A stretch of 64,000 nt of DNA from Anaerohalosphaera lusitana (GTDB taxonomy: Bacteria > Planctomycetota > Phycisphaerae > Sedimentisphaerales > Anaerohalosphaeraceae), in the NCBI RefSeq assembly GCF_002007645.1, contig NZ_CP019791.1:1860001-1924000 (forward strand). Direction: 5' to 3'. A program made the position numbers and the translations under genes. Position 1 is the stretch's first letter; each line of letters begins with the position of its first letter. The notes under the pieces are model-generated. The model was given only the letters and a program-made list of their open reading frames with translations. It did not search any database and was not told the origin of the DNA. This document shows, in pieces, positions 22,056-30,597 of this stretch.

Positions 22056-24515
22056 TCACTTCTTTTGTGATGCAAAGTTTTTGAGTTCTTCGGCCATGCT
22101 GTGAAGTCTGGTGTCAACCTCGTGGAAAATGGTCCCTTTCTGGTCAGGGGTGCCGGCCTGTTTGCCTGTGAGCAGTTCGAGGGCCTGATCGACTGTGGTG
22201 ACCGGATATATGTGGAACTCGCCTTCTTCGATGGCTTTTCTGACGTCTTTTCGAAGTATGAGATTTTTGACGTTGCTTTGCGGTATGCAGACGCCCTGTG
22301 TGCCGGTGATGCCTTTGGTTTTGCAGACGTCGAAGAAGCCTTCTACTTTTTCGTTTACGCCGCCAATGGCCTGGATCTGGCCGAACTGGTTGATCGAGCC
22401 GGTGATGCCGATATCCTGCCTTATCGGTACTCCGCTGATCGCGGAGAGCAGAGCAAGCAGTTCGGCAGCGGAGGCGGAATCGCCGTCGACGCCGGCATAG
22501 TTTTGTTCGAAGCAGATGGATGCCGATAGTGCAAGCGGTTTGTCCTTGCCGAACATGTTTCGGATGTAGCCGCCCAGTATGAGCACGCCCTTGTCGTGGG
22601 TGCTGCCGGAGAGTTTGGATTCGCGTTCGATGTTTATCAGGCCGTCGGTGCCGAGTCCGACCGAGGCGGTGACGCGTGACGGTTTGCCGAACATGTAATC
22701 GCCCAGGTCGAGGACGCCCAAGCCGTTTACCTGGCCCGGTGCGGTGCCTTCGGTGTCGATGAGTATGCTGCCCTCATCTATCATTTCGCGTATTTTTTCG
22801 GCAATACGGTTGGTGCGGTATACGCGGTTGTCGAGTGCCTTGAGGATGTGGTCTGCCGTGATGGTGTCGGCGTCGTCTTTTTGGGCGAAGTAGTTTGATT
22901 CGCGGAGGATGTCGGCGACTTCGGAGAATTTTGTAACGAGTTTCTGTTTGTCCGAGGCCTGCCTGGAGCCGAAGCGTACGATCTCTTTTGCTGCTTCGTT
23001 GTCTAAGGGGAGGAGTTTTTCGTCGCGAGCCAGTCGTGCGATGAATTGGACGTATTGAAATTGCTGCTTTTTGTCACGGTTCATTTCCGTGCCGAAATCT
23101 GCGCGGATCTTGAAGATTGAAGCGAATTCATCGTCGTAATGGCGGAGCAGTTGGTAGATGAGCGGGCTGCCTACGACGACAACCTTTGCGCTGACGGGTA
23201 TGGGCTGGGGGCGCAGTCCTCCGGTTGAGAAGGGCATGAAAGGGTTCAGGCTTTCGATCTGGAGGGTTCCGCTTTTGAGGACGCGTTTGAGATTTTTGTA
23301 TACGAACGGTTCGGTAAGTGCGTCCTCGATGTTGAATACGACGTAGCCGCCGTTGGCACGGAGTATGCTGCCTGCCTTTATCTGGGTGTGATTGGTGACG
23401 AGTCGGCCTCGTGCGTCGGCGGTTCGTTCGATGTGTCCGAAGAGGTTCTGGTAAGTGGGAGCTTCTTCGATGACGACGGGGGCGGTTTTGGATTTGTGAT
23501 GGTCGACGATGAGGTTGACCTGGTACTCGAGGAAGCGCGGTTGGGCGTCACCTCCGCCGCCCGTTAGACCCTGCATCAGGGCAGCAGTGGGATTTTGCTG
23601 TTTGTTCTGCTGGAACTTTTCGAGATTGTCCAGGATATGATCGGCGACCTGGTCGAGGTAGTTCAGTATTTCGTCATTGTCCTGGTAGCCTGATTTGATG
23701 GCTTCGATCATTGGCTGAACGACGTAGCTTGTGAAGCGTTTCTCGATCTGGCGGACCTCTTCGGTGAGTTCCTGCATGATGTCGCGCTGCTGCTGGATGA
23801 TGCAGTCGGCCTTTTTGGTCAGTTCCTGTTGACCTTCTTCAATGCGGTCCTTTTCTTCCTGGGGGAGTTCGTCATACTGCTCCTGGTTCTCGATGGGTTT
23901 GTCGTCGTGTTTCGGTATGAAGTTTATGCCGCCCTCGGATGTGAGGTTCATCTCGAAGCCGCGTTCTTTTGCGTCATTACGCAGGTCCTCGATCATTTCG
24001 TCGGTTTTTTTCTGGTACTTTGCACTGAGCTGCTGTTTTTCCTTGCTGAAATCTTCCTGACGAAAGGCTTTTGGCAGCGCCTGCTGCAAACGTTCAACGA
24101 GGTTGGACATGTCTTTCTGCAGTTGTTTGCCTTTGCCCGGTTTGAGTTTCATGCATCTCGGCTGGTCGGGGTCCTCGAAATTGTGGACGTATACCCAGTC
24201 CGCGGGGACCTTTGATCCGTCGAGGCGTTTTTTTAGGCTGCGCTTGACGGTGTTCATCTTGCCGGTTCCTGTCAGGCCGGCTACGTAGATGTTGTAGCCG
24301 TCCTGCGGTATGCCCAAGCCGACCTCGATGGCGTTCATGGCCTTGTCCTGGCCGAGGATCTCTTCAAGGGGTTCTACTTCGCTGGTGTTTTTAAATGCGA
24401 AAGTTCCGTCCTTGAAGTCTATGTCGACTTCGTCAGGGGTGAGTTGAACGGGTTCGTTCGCTTTTTTGAGTTTATGAGACTGTGTTTTGCGGGCTTGTTT
24501 AGTCTGCTTGGTCAT
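22056..24515 (-). CDS. Lon-type ATP-dependent protease (LonB-like, AAA plus S16 domains)
   Basis: 819 residues. An N-terminal AAA region carries the Walker A GLTGTGK, a long helical insertion (about residues 130-300) interrupts it, and a peptidase S16 domain follows. The catalytic dyad is Ser680 (GVDGDSASAAELL) and Lys723 (GGVNEKVEGFF), 43 residues apart as in E. coli Lon. GTAPGQVNGLGVLDLGDYMF is typical of this LonB-like cytoplasmic group, and no membrane segment is seen. It degrades damaged or regulatory proteins. The gene starts inside the stop of the upstream Hsp20 gene (ATGA), so the chaperone and protease are translationally coupled, a sensible protein-quality-control pair. Confidence 0.92.
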   Translation of the reverse strand: MTKQTKQARKTQSHKLKKANEPVQLTPDEVDIDFKDGTFAFKNTSEVEPLEEILGQDKAMNAIEVGLGIPQDGYNIYVAGLTGTGKMNTVKRSLKKRLDGSKVPADWVYVHNFEDPDQPRCMKLKPGKGKQLQKDMSNLVERLQQALPKAFRQEDFSKEKQQLSAKYQKKTDEMIEDLRNDAKERGFEMNLTSEGGINFIPKHDDKPIENQEQYDELPQEEKDRIEEGQQELTKKADCIIQQQRDIMQELTEEVRQIEKRFTSYVVQPMIEAIKSGYQDNDEILNYLDQVADHILDNLEKFQQNKQQNPTAALMQGLTGGGGDAQPRFLEYQVNLIVDHHKSKTAPVVIEEAPTYQNLFGHIERTADARGRLVTNHTQIKAGSILRANGGYVVFNIEDALTEPFVYKNLKRVLKSGTLQIESLNPFMPFSTGGLRPQPIPVSAKVVVVGSPLIYQLLRHYDDEFASIFKIRADFGTEMNRDKKQQFQYVQFIARLARDEKLLPLDNEAAKEIVRFGSRQASDKQKLVTKFSEVADILRESNYFAQKDDADTITADHILKALDNRVYRTNRIAEKIREMIDEGSILIDTEGTAPGQVNGLGVLDLGDYMFGKPSRVTASVGLGTDGLINIERESKLSGSTHDKGVLILGGYIRNMFGKDKPLALSASICFEQNYAGVDGDSASAAELLALLSAISGVPIRQDIGITGSINQFGQIQAIGGVNEKVEGFFDVCKTKGITGTQGVCIPQSNVKNLILRKDVRKAIEEGEFHIYPVTTVDQALELLTGKQAGTPDQKGTIFHEVDTRLHSMAEELKNFASQKK

Positions 24516-24943
24516 CGTTTGCTTTCGCCTCCATTTTTACTGATGTTGATCTTTAGTACGCCGTTTTGAAGATCGGCTGTGAGCTTGTCGGGGTCTATTG
24601 GAGTCTGGAACTGTACTGTTCTGGTGAAATCTCCACAGTTTCTCTCTGAGAGATGAATGATGATGTTATTAGATCCAGGCGGGGGTTTAGTGCCTGTTAT
24701 TACCAGTATGTCGTCCTCCAATGAGACCTGTATGTGGTCCTGAGCCACGCCGGGCAGATCGACGAGGATCTGATATTCATTTTCGGTTTCGAGTATGTCC
24801 ATCGGGGGTTCCCAGGTTCCGCAGCCCCAGGGTTTGTGAATGAGTTCATGGAAAAGGGTGTGTATCTGGTGGTGGTGCAGTTGTGTGGTGCGTTCCGCGC
24901 CTGAGTCCCGCAGTGAGTAATGAACGTGTCTGAATCTGTACAT
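24512..24943 (-). CDS. Hsp20/alpha-crystallin family small heat-shock protein
   Basis: 143 residues from the ATG at 24943, which has GGAGG seven bases upstream. The alpha-crystallin domain covers roughly residues 45-138: ETENEYQILVDLPGVAQDHI, VSLEDDILVITGTK and the conserved end LTADLQNGVLKINISK. The N-terminal 40 residues are His-rich. There is no IxI-type tail, so oligomerisation may differ from typical members. It acts as an ATP-independent holdase for unfolding proteins. It is co-transcribed with the downstream Lon protease, overlapping by four bases, and lies divergent from the GlgE operon. Confidence 0.9.
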   Translation of the reverse strand: MYRFRHVHYSLRDSGAERTTQLHHHQIHTLFHELIHKPWGCGTWEPPMDILETENEYQILVDLPGVAQDHIQVSLEDDILVITGTKPPPGSNNIIIHLSERNCGDFTRTVQFQTPIDPDKLTADLQNGVLKINISKNGGESKR

Positions 24944-25061
24944 CAACCGGCCTCCGGTATTTTACCAAAGAATCATTTTCGCTGATCGTGAATATGACCT
25001 GATTTTGCATGTTATTGGTGCATCTGTGAAGAGTGAAATTTGCAATGGAGACAAAATCAGA

Positions 25062-25079
25062 ATTTGCGAAGGCGCAAAT
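25062..25079. promoter_or_regulatory. Inverted repeat, possible operator
   Basis: ATTTGCG-AAGG-CGCAAAT: perfect seven-base arms with a four-base spacer, about 120 bases upstream of the Hsp20 start and 90 bases before the GlgE -10 box. It could bind a dimeric regulator acting in either direction. A further half-like AATTTGC lies at about 25037. Confidence 0.4.
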
Positions 25080-25168
25080 AGGTAATTTCCTTATTTGAGG
25101 CGAGGGGGCTTTGTGTGAGACTGTAACCTGAAACCATTCCATCCTGAATCAGGTGAGATGATGACGAT

Positions 25169-25196
25169 TTGCGATTTTTTCGTATGTGTGTATAAT
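25169..25196 (+). promoter_or_regulatory. Sigma70-like promoter for the GlgE-TreY operon
   Basis: TTGCGA at 25169-25174, a 16-base spacer and a perfect TATAAT at 25191-25196. It is the only clear promoter before the five plus-strand trehalose/glucan genes. Confidence 0.7.
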
Positions 25197-25249
25197 CGTT
25201 GCGCACTAATTGAAATGTTAACGCAACTAAGTTGGATACGGCAACAGAT

Positions 25250-27241
25250 ATGAATTTGATCAATATTGCAGGAAGGAAAAGAGTTGTAATTGAATATGTC
25301 GGCCCGCAGATCGACGGGGGGCAGTTTGCGATAAAGCGGGTTCCGGGTGAGAAGGTTGATGTAGAAGCTCATATATATTGTGATGGTCACGACCAGATTT
25401 CCGCCCTGCTTTATTACAAGCATGAGGAGGACGGCGAATGGCAGGTCGCGAATATGGAGGAGTGCGTCAACGATGAATGGTCGGCGGCATTCAGGGTAGA
25501 AAAGCTCGGTCGCTATGTCTATACGGTTCAGGCGTGGATCGATCACTTCAAGACCTGGCAGCAGGATATATTCAAGAAGTACGAGGCGGGGCAGGCATTG
25601 ACGGTCGATCTGCAGATCGGTGCGGAACTGCTCAAAGACGTTGTTAAAAGGGCTGAGGGTGAAGACAAGGACCGGCTAAGTGAGGCACTGGAGCTGCTGG
25701 AGCACGTGCGTGACATCGACGAGACCGTGCTGAGTGTGACTGATGAAAAGCTGTCGGAGATCGCACAAAAATATCCGCCTAGGAATCATCGTGTCAAATA
25801 TGACCGCGAACTGAAGGTGCTGGTGGATCAGCCCAAGGCACTGTTCAGCAGTTGGTATGAGCTTTTCCCGCGTTCGTGCGGGGAAGGTACGGAGCACGGC
25901 ACGTTTGAAGATTGCGAGAAGATGCTTGGCGATATTGCCGAGCTGGGATTCGATACGGTTTATCTGCCGCCGATCCATCCGATAGGCCTGACGCACCGCA
26001 AGGGCCGGAATAACTCGCTTGTATGCTCAGAGGATGATCCGGGCAGTCCGTGGGCGATCGGGGCGAAGGAAGGGGGGCATAAGGCGATCCACAGGGAGCT
26101 GGGGACGGTGAAATCATTTGAGCGGCTTGTAAAGGCGGCTAAGGAGCACGGGCTGGATGTCGCGATCGATCTGGCTTTTCAGTGTTCGCCTGATCATCCT
26201 TATGTCGAGGAGCATCCGGAATGGTTCAAATGGCGGCCGGACGGGAGCGTTCAGTTCGCTGAGAATCCGCCGAAGAAGTATGAGGATATTCTGCCGATCA
26301 ATTTTGAGACGCAGCAGTGGCGGGATCTCTGGGAGGAACTGAAGAGTGTAATACTTTTCTGGGTCGAGAAGGGTGTTCGGGTGATACGTGTGGATAACCC
26401 GCATACAAAGCCATTCGCGTTCTGGGAGTGGGTGATAGCGGAGGTTCGCAAGGAGCATCCGGACGTGGTATTTCTGGCGGAGGCGTTTACAAGGCCGAAG
26501 ATAATGAAGCGGCTGGCGAAGATCGGGTTCGATCAGTCGTATACGTATTTTACCTGGCGGAACACGAGGTATGAGCTGCAGGAGTATGTGAACGAGCTCA
26601 CTAAGACGGATGTCGCGGAGTACATGAGGCCGAACTTCTGGCCGAACACGCCTGATATTTTGCCGGAGCATCTGCAGTTCGGCGGCAGGGCCGCGTTTAT
26701 TGCGAGAGTTATTCTGGCGGGGACGCTTTCGTCCAATTATGGACTGTACGGGCCTGCGTATGAGCTGTGTGTGTCAGAGGCTGTTCCGGGCAAGGAGGAA
26801 TATCTGCACTCGGAGAAATATGAGATCAAGGACTGGGACAGAGAACGGTCGGGCAATCTAAGGGCGGTGATCAGGCGACTGAACCGGATTCGCAGGGAGA
26901 ACAGATCCTTGCAGCAGACGCGAAATATTGAGTTTCTGCCGACCGAGAACGAGGCTGTTGTCTGTTACGTCAAAACGGATGAGGATGTCGAAAACATTAC
27001 GGTGACGATGGTGAACCTGGATCCGCACTTCAAGCAGAGTACGTGGATACACCTGCCGATAGATGAACTAGGATTGAGCCATGACCAGCCGTATTTGATG
27101 CACGATCTGCTCAGTGACGACAAGTACATCTGGCATGGTGAGAGGAACTATATCGAGCTGGATCCGCATGTGATGCCCGCGCATATCCTCAGAGTGCGTA
27201 AGAGGCTGAAGAGAGAAACCGATTTTGATTATTTTATGTAA
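25250..27241 (+). CDS. glgE: Alpha-1,4-glucan:maltose-1-phosphate maltosyltransferase
   Basis: About 663 residues, the usual GlgE length. The N-terminal domain starts RVVIEYVGPQIDGGQFAIKR, followed by a GH13 barrel with YLPPIHPIG, the nucleophile Asp382 (VIRVDNPHTKPFAFW) and the acid/base Glu411 (VVFLAEAFTRP), 29 residues apart as in characterised GlgE. It adds maltosyl units from maltose-1-phosphate to the non-reducing end of alpha-glucan. A TTG at 25232 is the alternative start, and neither site has a good ribosome binding site. It leads the operon, and the next gene makes its donor, maltose-1-phosphate. Confidence 0.93.
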   Translation: MNLINIAGRKRVVIEYVGPQIDGGQFAIKRVPGEKVDVEAHIYCDGHDQISALLYYKHEEDGEWQVANMEECVNDEWSAAFRVEKLGRYVYTVQAWIDHFKTWQQDIFKKYEAGQALTVDLQIGAELLKDVVKRAEGEDKDRLSEALELLEHVRDIDETVLSVTDEKLSEIAQKYPPRNHRVKYDRELKVLVDQPKALFSSWYELFPRSCGEGTEHGTFEDCEKMLGDIAELGFDTVYLPPIHPIGLTHRKGRNNSLVCSEDDPGSPWAIGAKEGGHKAIHRELGTVKSFERLVKAAKEHGLDVAIDLAFQCSPDHPYVEEHPEWFKWRPDGSVQFAENPPKKYEDILPINFETQQWRDLWEELKSVILFWVEKGVRVIRVDNPHTKPFAFWEWVIAEVRKEHPDVVFLAEAFTRPKIMKRLAKIGFDQSYTYFTWRNTRYELQEYVNELTKTDVAEYMRPNFWPNTPDILPEHLQFGGRAAFIARVILAGTLSSNYGLYGPAYELCVSEAVPGKEEYLHSEKYEIKDWDRERSGNLRAVIRRLNRIRRENRSLQQTRNIEFLPTENEAVVCYVKTDEDVENITVTMVNLDPHFKQSTWIHLPIDELGLSHDQPYLMHDLLSDDKYIWHGERNYIELDPHVMPAHILRVRKRLKRETDFDYFM

Positions 27242-27247
27242 TGAGTT

Positions 27248-30200
27248 ATGCCTGAGAAACAGCAAAGTGAAAATATTGGTGAACAGCCTTTGTGGTACAA
27301 GGATGCGGTGATCTATGAGCTGCATATAAAGTCATTTTATGACCATGACGATGATGGGATCGGTGACTTCAAGGGGCTGATAAAGAAACTCGATTACCTG
27401 ACCGGTCTGGGGGTGACCGCAATATGGTTGCTGCCGTTTTATCCTTCGCCTTTGATGGACGATGGGTATGACATCAGTGACTATAACAGTATCAATCCTG
27501 ATTACGGCAGCATGCGCGATTTCAAGCAGTTGCTGCGTGAGGCGCACAAGCGGGGTATCCGTGTAATAACCGAGCTGGTGATCAATCATACGTCGGATCA
27601 GCATAAGTGGTTTCAACGGGCCAGGCGTGCAAAGCCCGGCAGTGTGTATCGCGATTTTTATGTTTGGAGCGATACGCCTGAGAAATATCAGGATGTGCGG
27701 ATAATATTTACGGATTTCGAAAGCTCGAACTGGAGCTGGGATCCGGTGGCGGGTGCATATTATTGGCACAGATTTTACAAGCATCAGCCCGATCTGAATT
27801 ATGACAATCCGCGAGTGCAGAAGGAAATACTCAAGGCGGTCGATTACTGGCTGGGGATGGGCGTCGACGGGCTGCGGCTGGATGCGATACCGTATTTGTT
27901 CGAGCGGGAGGGGACGAACTGCGAGAATCTGCCCGAGACGCACGAGTTTTTGAAGAAACTGAGGACACATGTTGATTCGAAATTTAAGGACAAGATGCTG
28001 CTGGCAGAGGCGAACCAGTGGCCCGATGATGCATCGAAGTATTTCGGGGACGGTGATGAGTGTCACATGGCGTTTCATTTTCCAGTGATGCCGAGATTGT
28101 TCATGGCGGTACGGAGTGAGGACCGGTTTTCGATAATCGATATGCTCGATCAGAGCATGGACATACCGGACAACTGTCAATGGGCGATGTTCCTGCGAAA
28201 TCATGACGAGCTGACGCTGGAGATGGTCACTGACGAGGAGCGTGACTATATGTACAAGGCGTATGCGCAGGATCCGCGTGCGAGGGTGAACGTGGGGATC
28301 AGACGCAGGCTCGCACCGCTGCTGGAGAATAACCGGCGGAAGATAGAATTGCTGAACAGCCTGCTGCTTTCGCTGCCAGGCACGCCGATCATCTATTACG
28401 GCGATGAGATCGGGATGGGGGACAATTATTATCTCGGTGACCGGGACGGGGTTCGCACGCCGATGCAGTGGAGCCCGGACCGCAATGCCGGGTTCTCGAA
28501 GGCTAATCCGCACAAGCTGTATCTGCCTGCGATCATCGAGTCCGAATATCACTATACGACGGTGAACGTGGAGAGTCAGAGCAAGAATCCGTCTTCGCTG
28601 CTGTGGTTCATGCGCAAGATGATCGCGGTTCGCAAGCGGTACAAGGCATTCGGGCGGGGCAGCTTTAAGTTTGTCAATTCGGACAATCCGAAGGTGCTGA
28701 CGTTCATGCGGGAGTATGATGATGAGACTCTATTTGTGGTGGCGAATCTGTCACGGCATTGTCAGGTGACTAATATCGATCTGGCCGAGTACGAAAATTA
28801 CACGATGGAAGAGGTGTTCAGTGGTAATAAGTTCCCGGATATCAATGAGGACGATTATACACTGACCATAACGCCGCATACGTTCTACTGGTTCAGTCTT
28901 TCAAAACCGGCTGAAGGCGAGGATCTGACCGAAGGGGAAAAGACTCATGTAGAGCTTAATACTACCTGGGGCAAGATGTTCGACGGCGGTATCGATGAGA
29001 AGCTTTCGCCTGTTCTGACGAGGTATATCAAGCGGTGCAGATGGTTCGGCGCGAAGGGCAAGACAATACGCAGGATAAATCTGCGCGACAGCGTGAATCT
29101 GCAGACGGAAGACGGCCGGATCTATATGCTGTTTTTGGATGTCGTCTTCAGGGACCAGCCCAAGCAGACATATTTCCTGCCGGTGGGCTTTGCTACCGAC
29201 CAGCTTGCCCATGAGATACAGACGGAATATCCTGGGCATGTCATAACCGGGTTGAGTCTGAAGAAGACGGAGGGGTGGCTTTATGAGGCAGTGGTGAGTG
29301 AAGGGTTTCAGCGTGCGATGCTGGCGATGCTGGGCGGCAGGAGAAATAAGGCTACCAAGGGACGTCTTCGTTTTGAGCGCAGCAGGAAGTTCAAGGAGCT
29401 GATGAAGGATAGAGAGCTGCCATTGCCTTCGGAGCTGATCAAGGCGGAGCAGAGCAACAGTTCGATTATTTATGACGATGCGTTTTTCATGAAGCTTTAC
29501 AGACGGATCGAGGAGGGGCTCAATCCGGATGTGGAGCTTTCATGGTATCTGACGGAAAAGACGGATTATAAGAATCTTCCCGCGTTTGCCGGTTCTTACG
29601 AGTGGCAGAAAACGACGCGGGACTGGGCAAGTCTGGGTGTGCTGCTTGAGTATGTGCACAGTGAAAATGATGCGTGGACGTATTCACTGGACGCTGCGGG
29701 CAGATATTTCAGCTATGTGACGACCAATCGTGAAAAGAATGGTGAGATACCCGAGTGTCCCGCGAGCATACATGATGTTGAGTACGGCGAGATACCGGAT
29801 GTGATGAGGGAATCAATCGGCAGTCTTTATCTTGAGAACGTATGGCTGCTGGGTAAGCGTATCGGTGAGATGCACCTTGCGTTGGCGAGCCTTACTGACA
29901 ATAAGGATGTCAGGCCGGAGTCGTATTCGCTGCTGTACCAGAAGTCCCTGTATCAGAGTATTCGCAGTCTGACGATCAAGGTGTTCGATGACCTGACTAG
30001 TCACAGAAAAGGCGCGGATGAGCAGATGCAGAAGAAGATAGATGAGATCATTGGCAGCAAGCGATCGATACTGAGTTTTTTCAGGCGGCTGTCTGAGAAG
30101 AAGATATCCGCGAAGAAGATCCGTGTGCACGGCGATCTTCATCTGGGGCAGGTGCTGTATACGGGTAAGGATTTTGTGGTTATCGACTTCGAGGGTGAGC

Positions 30201-30574
30201 CTGCCAGGACGATCAGTGAGCGGCGTTTAAAAAGGTCCGCCCTGCGAGATGTCGCGGGCATGATACGCTCGTTCCATTATTCGATATACGGCTCGATATT
30301 CCTGCGGCTGGAGCGGCAGGGACTTGATATCGATGAGCTCAAACCATGGGTTGAACTGTGGTATCATTATGTAAGCGGTACCTTCTTGCAGAGCTATCGT
30401 GAGACGGTTGCGGGTTCGGATATTCTGCCCGGCGATGAAGATGATTTCAGATTGCTGCTCGATGTGTTCCTGTTGGAGAAAGCGGTTTACGAGCTTGGTT
30501 ATGAGATCAATAACAGGCCCGACTGGCTGACCATACCGGTTAGAGGCATCGGGCATCTTTTGGAGAATAAGTAA
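27248..30574 (+). CDS. treS: Fused trehalose synthase (maltose glucosyltransferase) and maltokinase
   Basis: 1108 residues. Residues 1-560 are TreS (GH13): WYKDAVIYELHIKSFYDHDD, catalytic Asp212 (GLRLDAIPYLFE), Glu254 (LLAEANQWP) and Asp320 (FLRNHDELTLEM). It interconverts trehalose and maltose. Residues of about 580-1108 are a Pep2/Mak maltokinase with VHGDLHLGQVLY (Asp963) and DFVVIDFEGEPART; it phosphorylates maltose at C1 with ATP. The fusion channels trehalose to maltose-1-phosphate for GlgE, whose gene ends six bases upstream. Such TreS-Pep2 fusions are known in bacteria with the GlgE pathway. Confidence 0.93.
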   Translation: MPEKQQSENIGEQPLWYKDAVIYELHIKSFYDHDDDGIGDFKGLIKKLDYLTGLGVTAIWLLPFYPSPLMDDGYDISDYNSINPDYGSMRDFKQLLREAHKRGIRVITELVINHTSDQHKWFQRARRAKPGSVYRDFYVWSDTPEKYQDVRIIFTDFESSNWSWDPVAGAYYWHRFYKHQPDLNYDNPRVQKEILKAVDYWLGMGVDGLRLDAIPYLFEREGTNCENLPETHEFLKKLRTHVDSKFKDKMLLAEANQWPDDASKYFGDGDECHMAFHFPVMPRLFMAVRSEDRFSIIDMLDQSMDIPDNCQWAMFLRNHDELTLEMVTDEERDYMYKAYAQDPRARVNVGIRRRLAPLLENNRRKIELLNSLLLSLPGTPIIYYGDEIGMGDNYYLGDRDGVRTPMQWSPDRNAGFSKANPHKLYLPAIIESEYHYTTVNVESQSKNPSSLLWFMRKMIAVRKRYKAFGRGSFKFVNSDNPKVLTFMREYDDETLFVVANLSRHCQVTNIDLAEYENYTMEEVFSGNKFPDINEDDYTLTITPHTFYWFSLSKPAEGEDLTEGEKTHVELNTTWGKMFDGGIDEKLSPVLTRYIKRCRWFGAKGKTIRRINLRDSVNLQTEDGRIYMLFLDVVFRDQPKQTYFLPVGFATDQLAHEIQTEYPGHVITGLSLKKTEGWLYEAVVSEGFQRAMLAMLGGRRNKATKGRLRFERSRKFKELMKDRELPLPSELIKAEQSNSSIIYDDAFFMKLYRRIEEGLNPDVELSWYLTEKTDYKNLPAFAGSYEWQKTTRDWASLGVLLEYVHSENDAWTYSLDAAGRYFSYVTTNREKNGEIPECPASIHDVEYGEIPDVMRESIGSLYLENVWLLGKRIGEMHLALASLTDNKDVRPESYSLLYQKSLYQSIRSLTIKVFDDLTSHRKGADEQMQKKIDEIIGSKRSILSFFRRLSEKKISAKKIRVHGDLHLGQVLYTGKDFVVIDFEGEPARTISERRLKRSALRDVAGMIRSFHYSIYGSIFLRLERQGLDIDELKPWVELWYHYVSGTFLQSYRETVAGSDILPGDEDDFRLLLDVFLLEKAVYELGYEINNRPDWLTIPVRGIGHLLENK

Positions 30575-30597
30575 GTTGAATTGAATGCGGAGTAATT

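Larger units (their letters stand above)
24944..25249. other. Divergent regulatory region between Hsp20-Lon and GlgE operons
   Basis: About 300 bases, AT-rich, with no gene. It contains an inverted repeat at 25062-25079, the GlgE promoter at 25169-25196 and a wider inverted pair GTTGCG (25198-25203) / CGCAAC (25222-25227) in the GlgE leader. No CIRCE element (TTAGCACTC-N9-GAGTGCTAA) was found for the heat-shock side. Confidence 0.55.

Noticed and set aside
24946-25240. A CIRCE-type heat-shock operator upstream of Hsp20
   Set aside because: The inverted repeat at 25062-25079 has short ATTTGCG arms and a four-base spacer; it does not match TTAGCACTC-N9-GAGTGCTAA.
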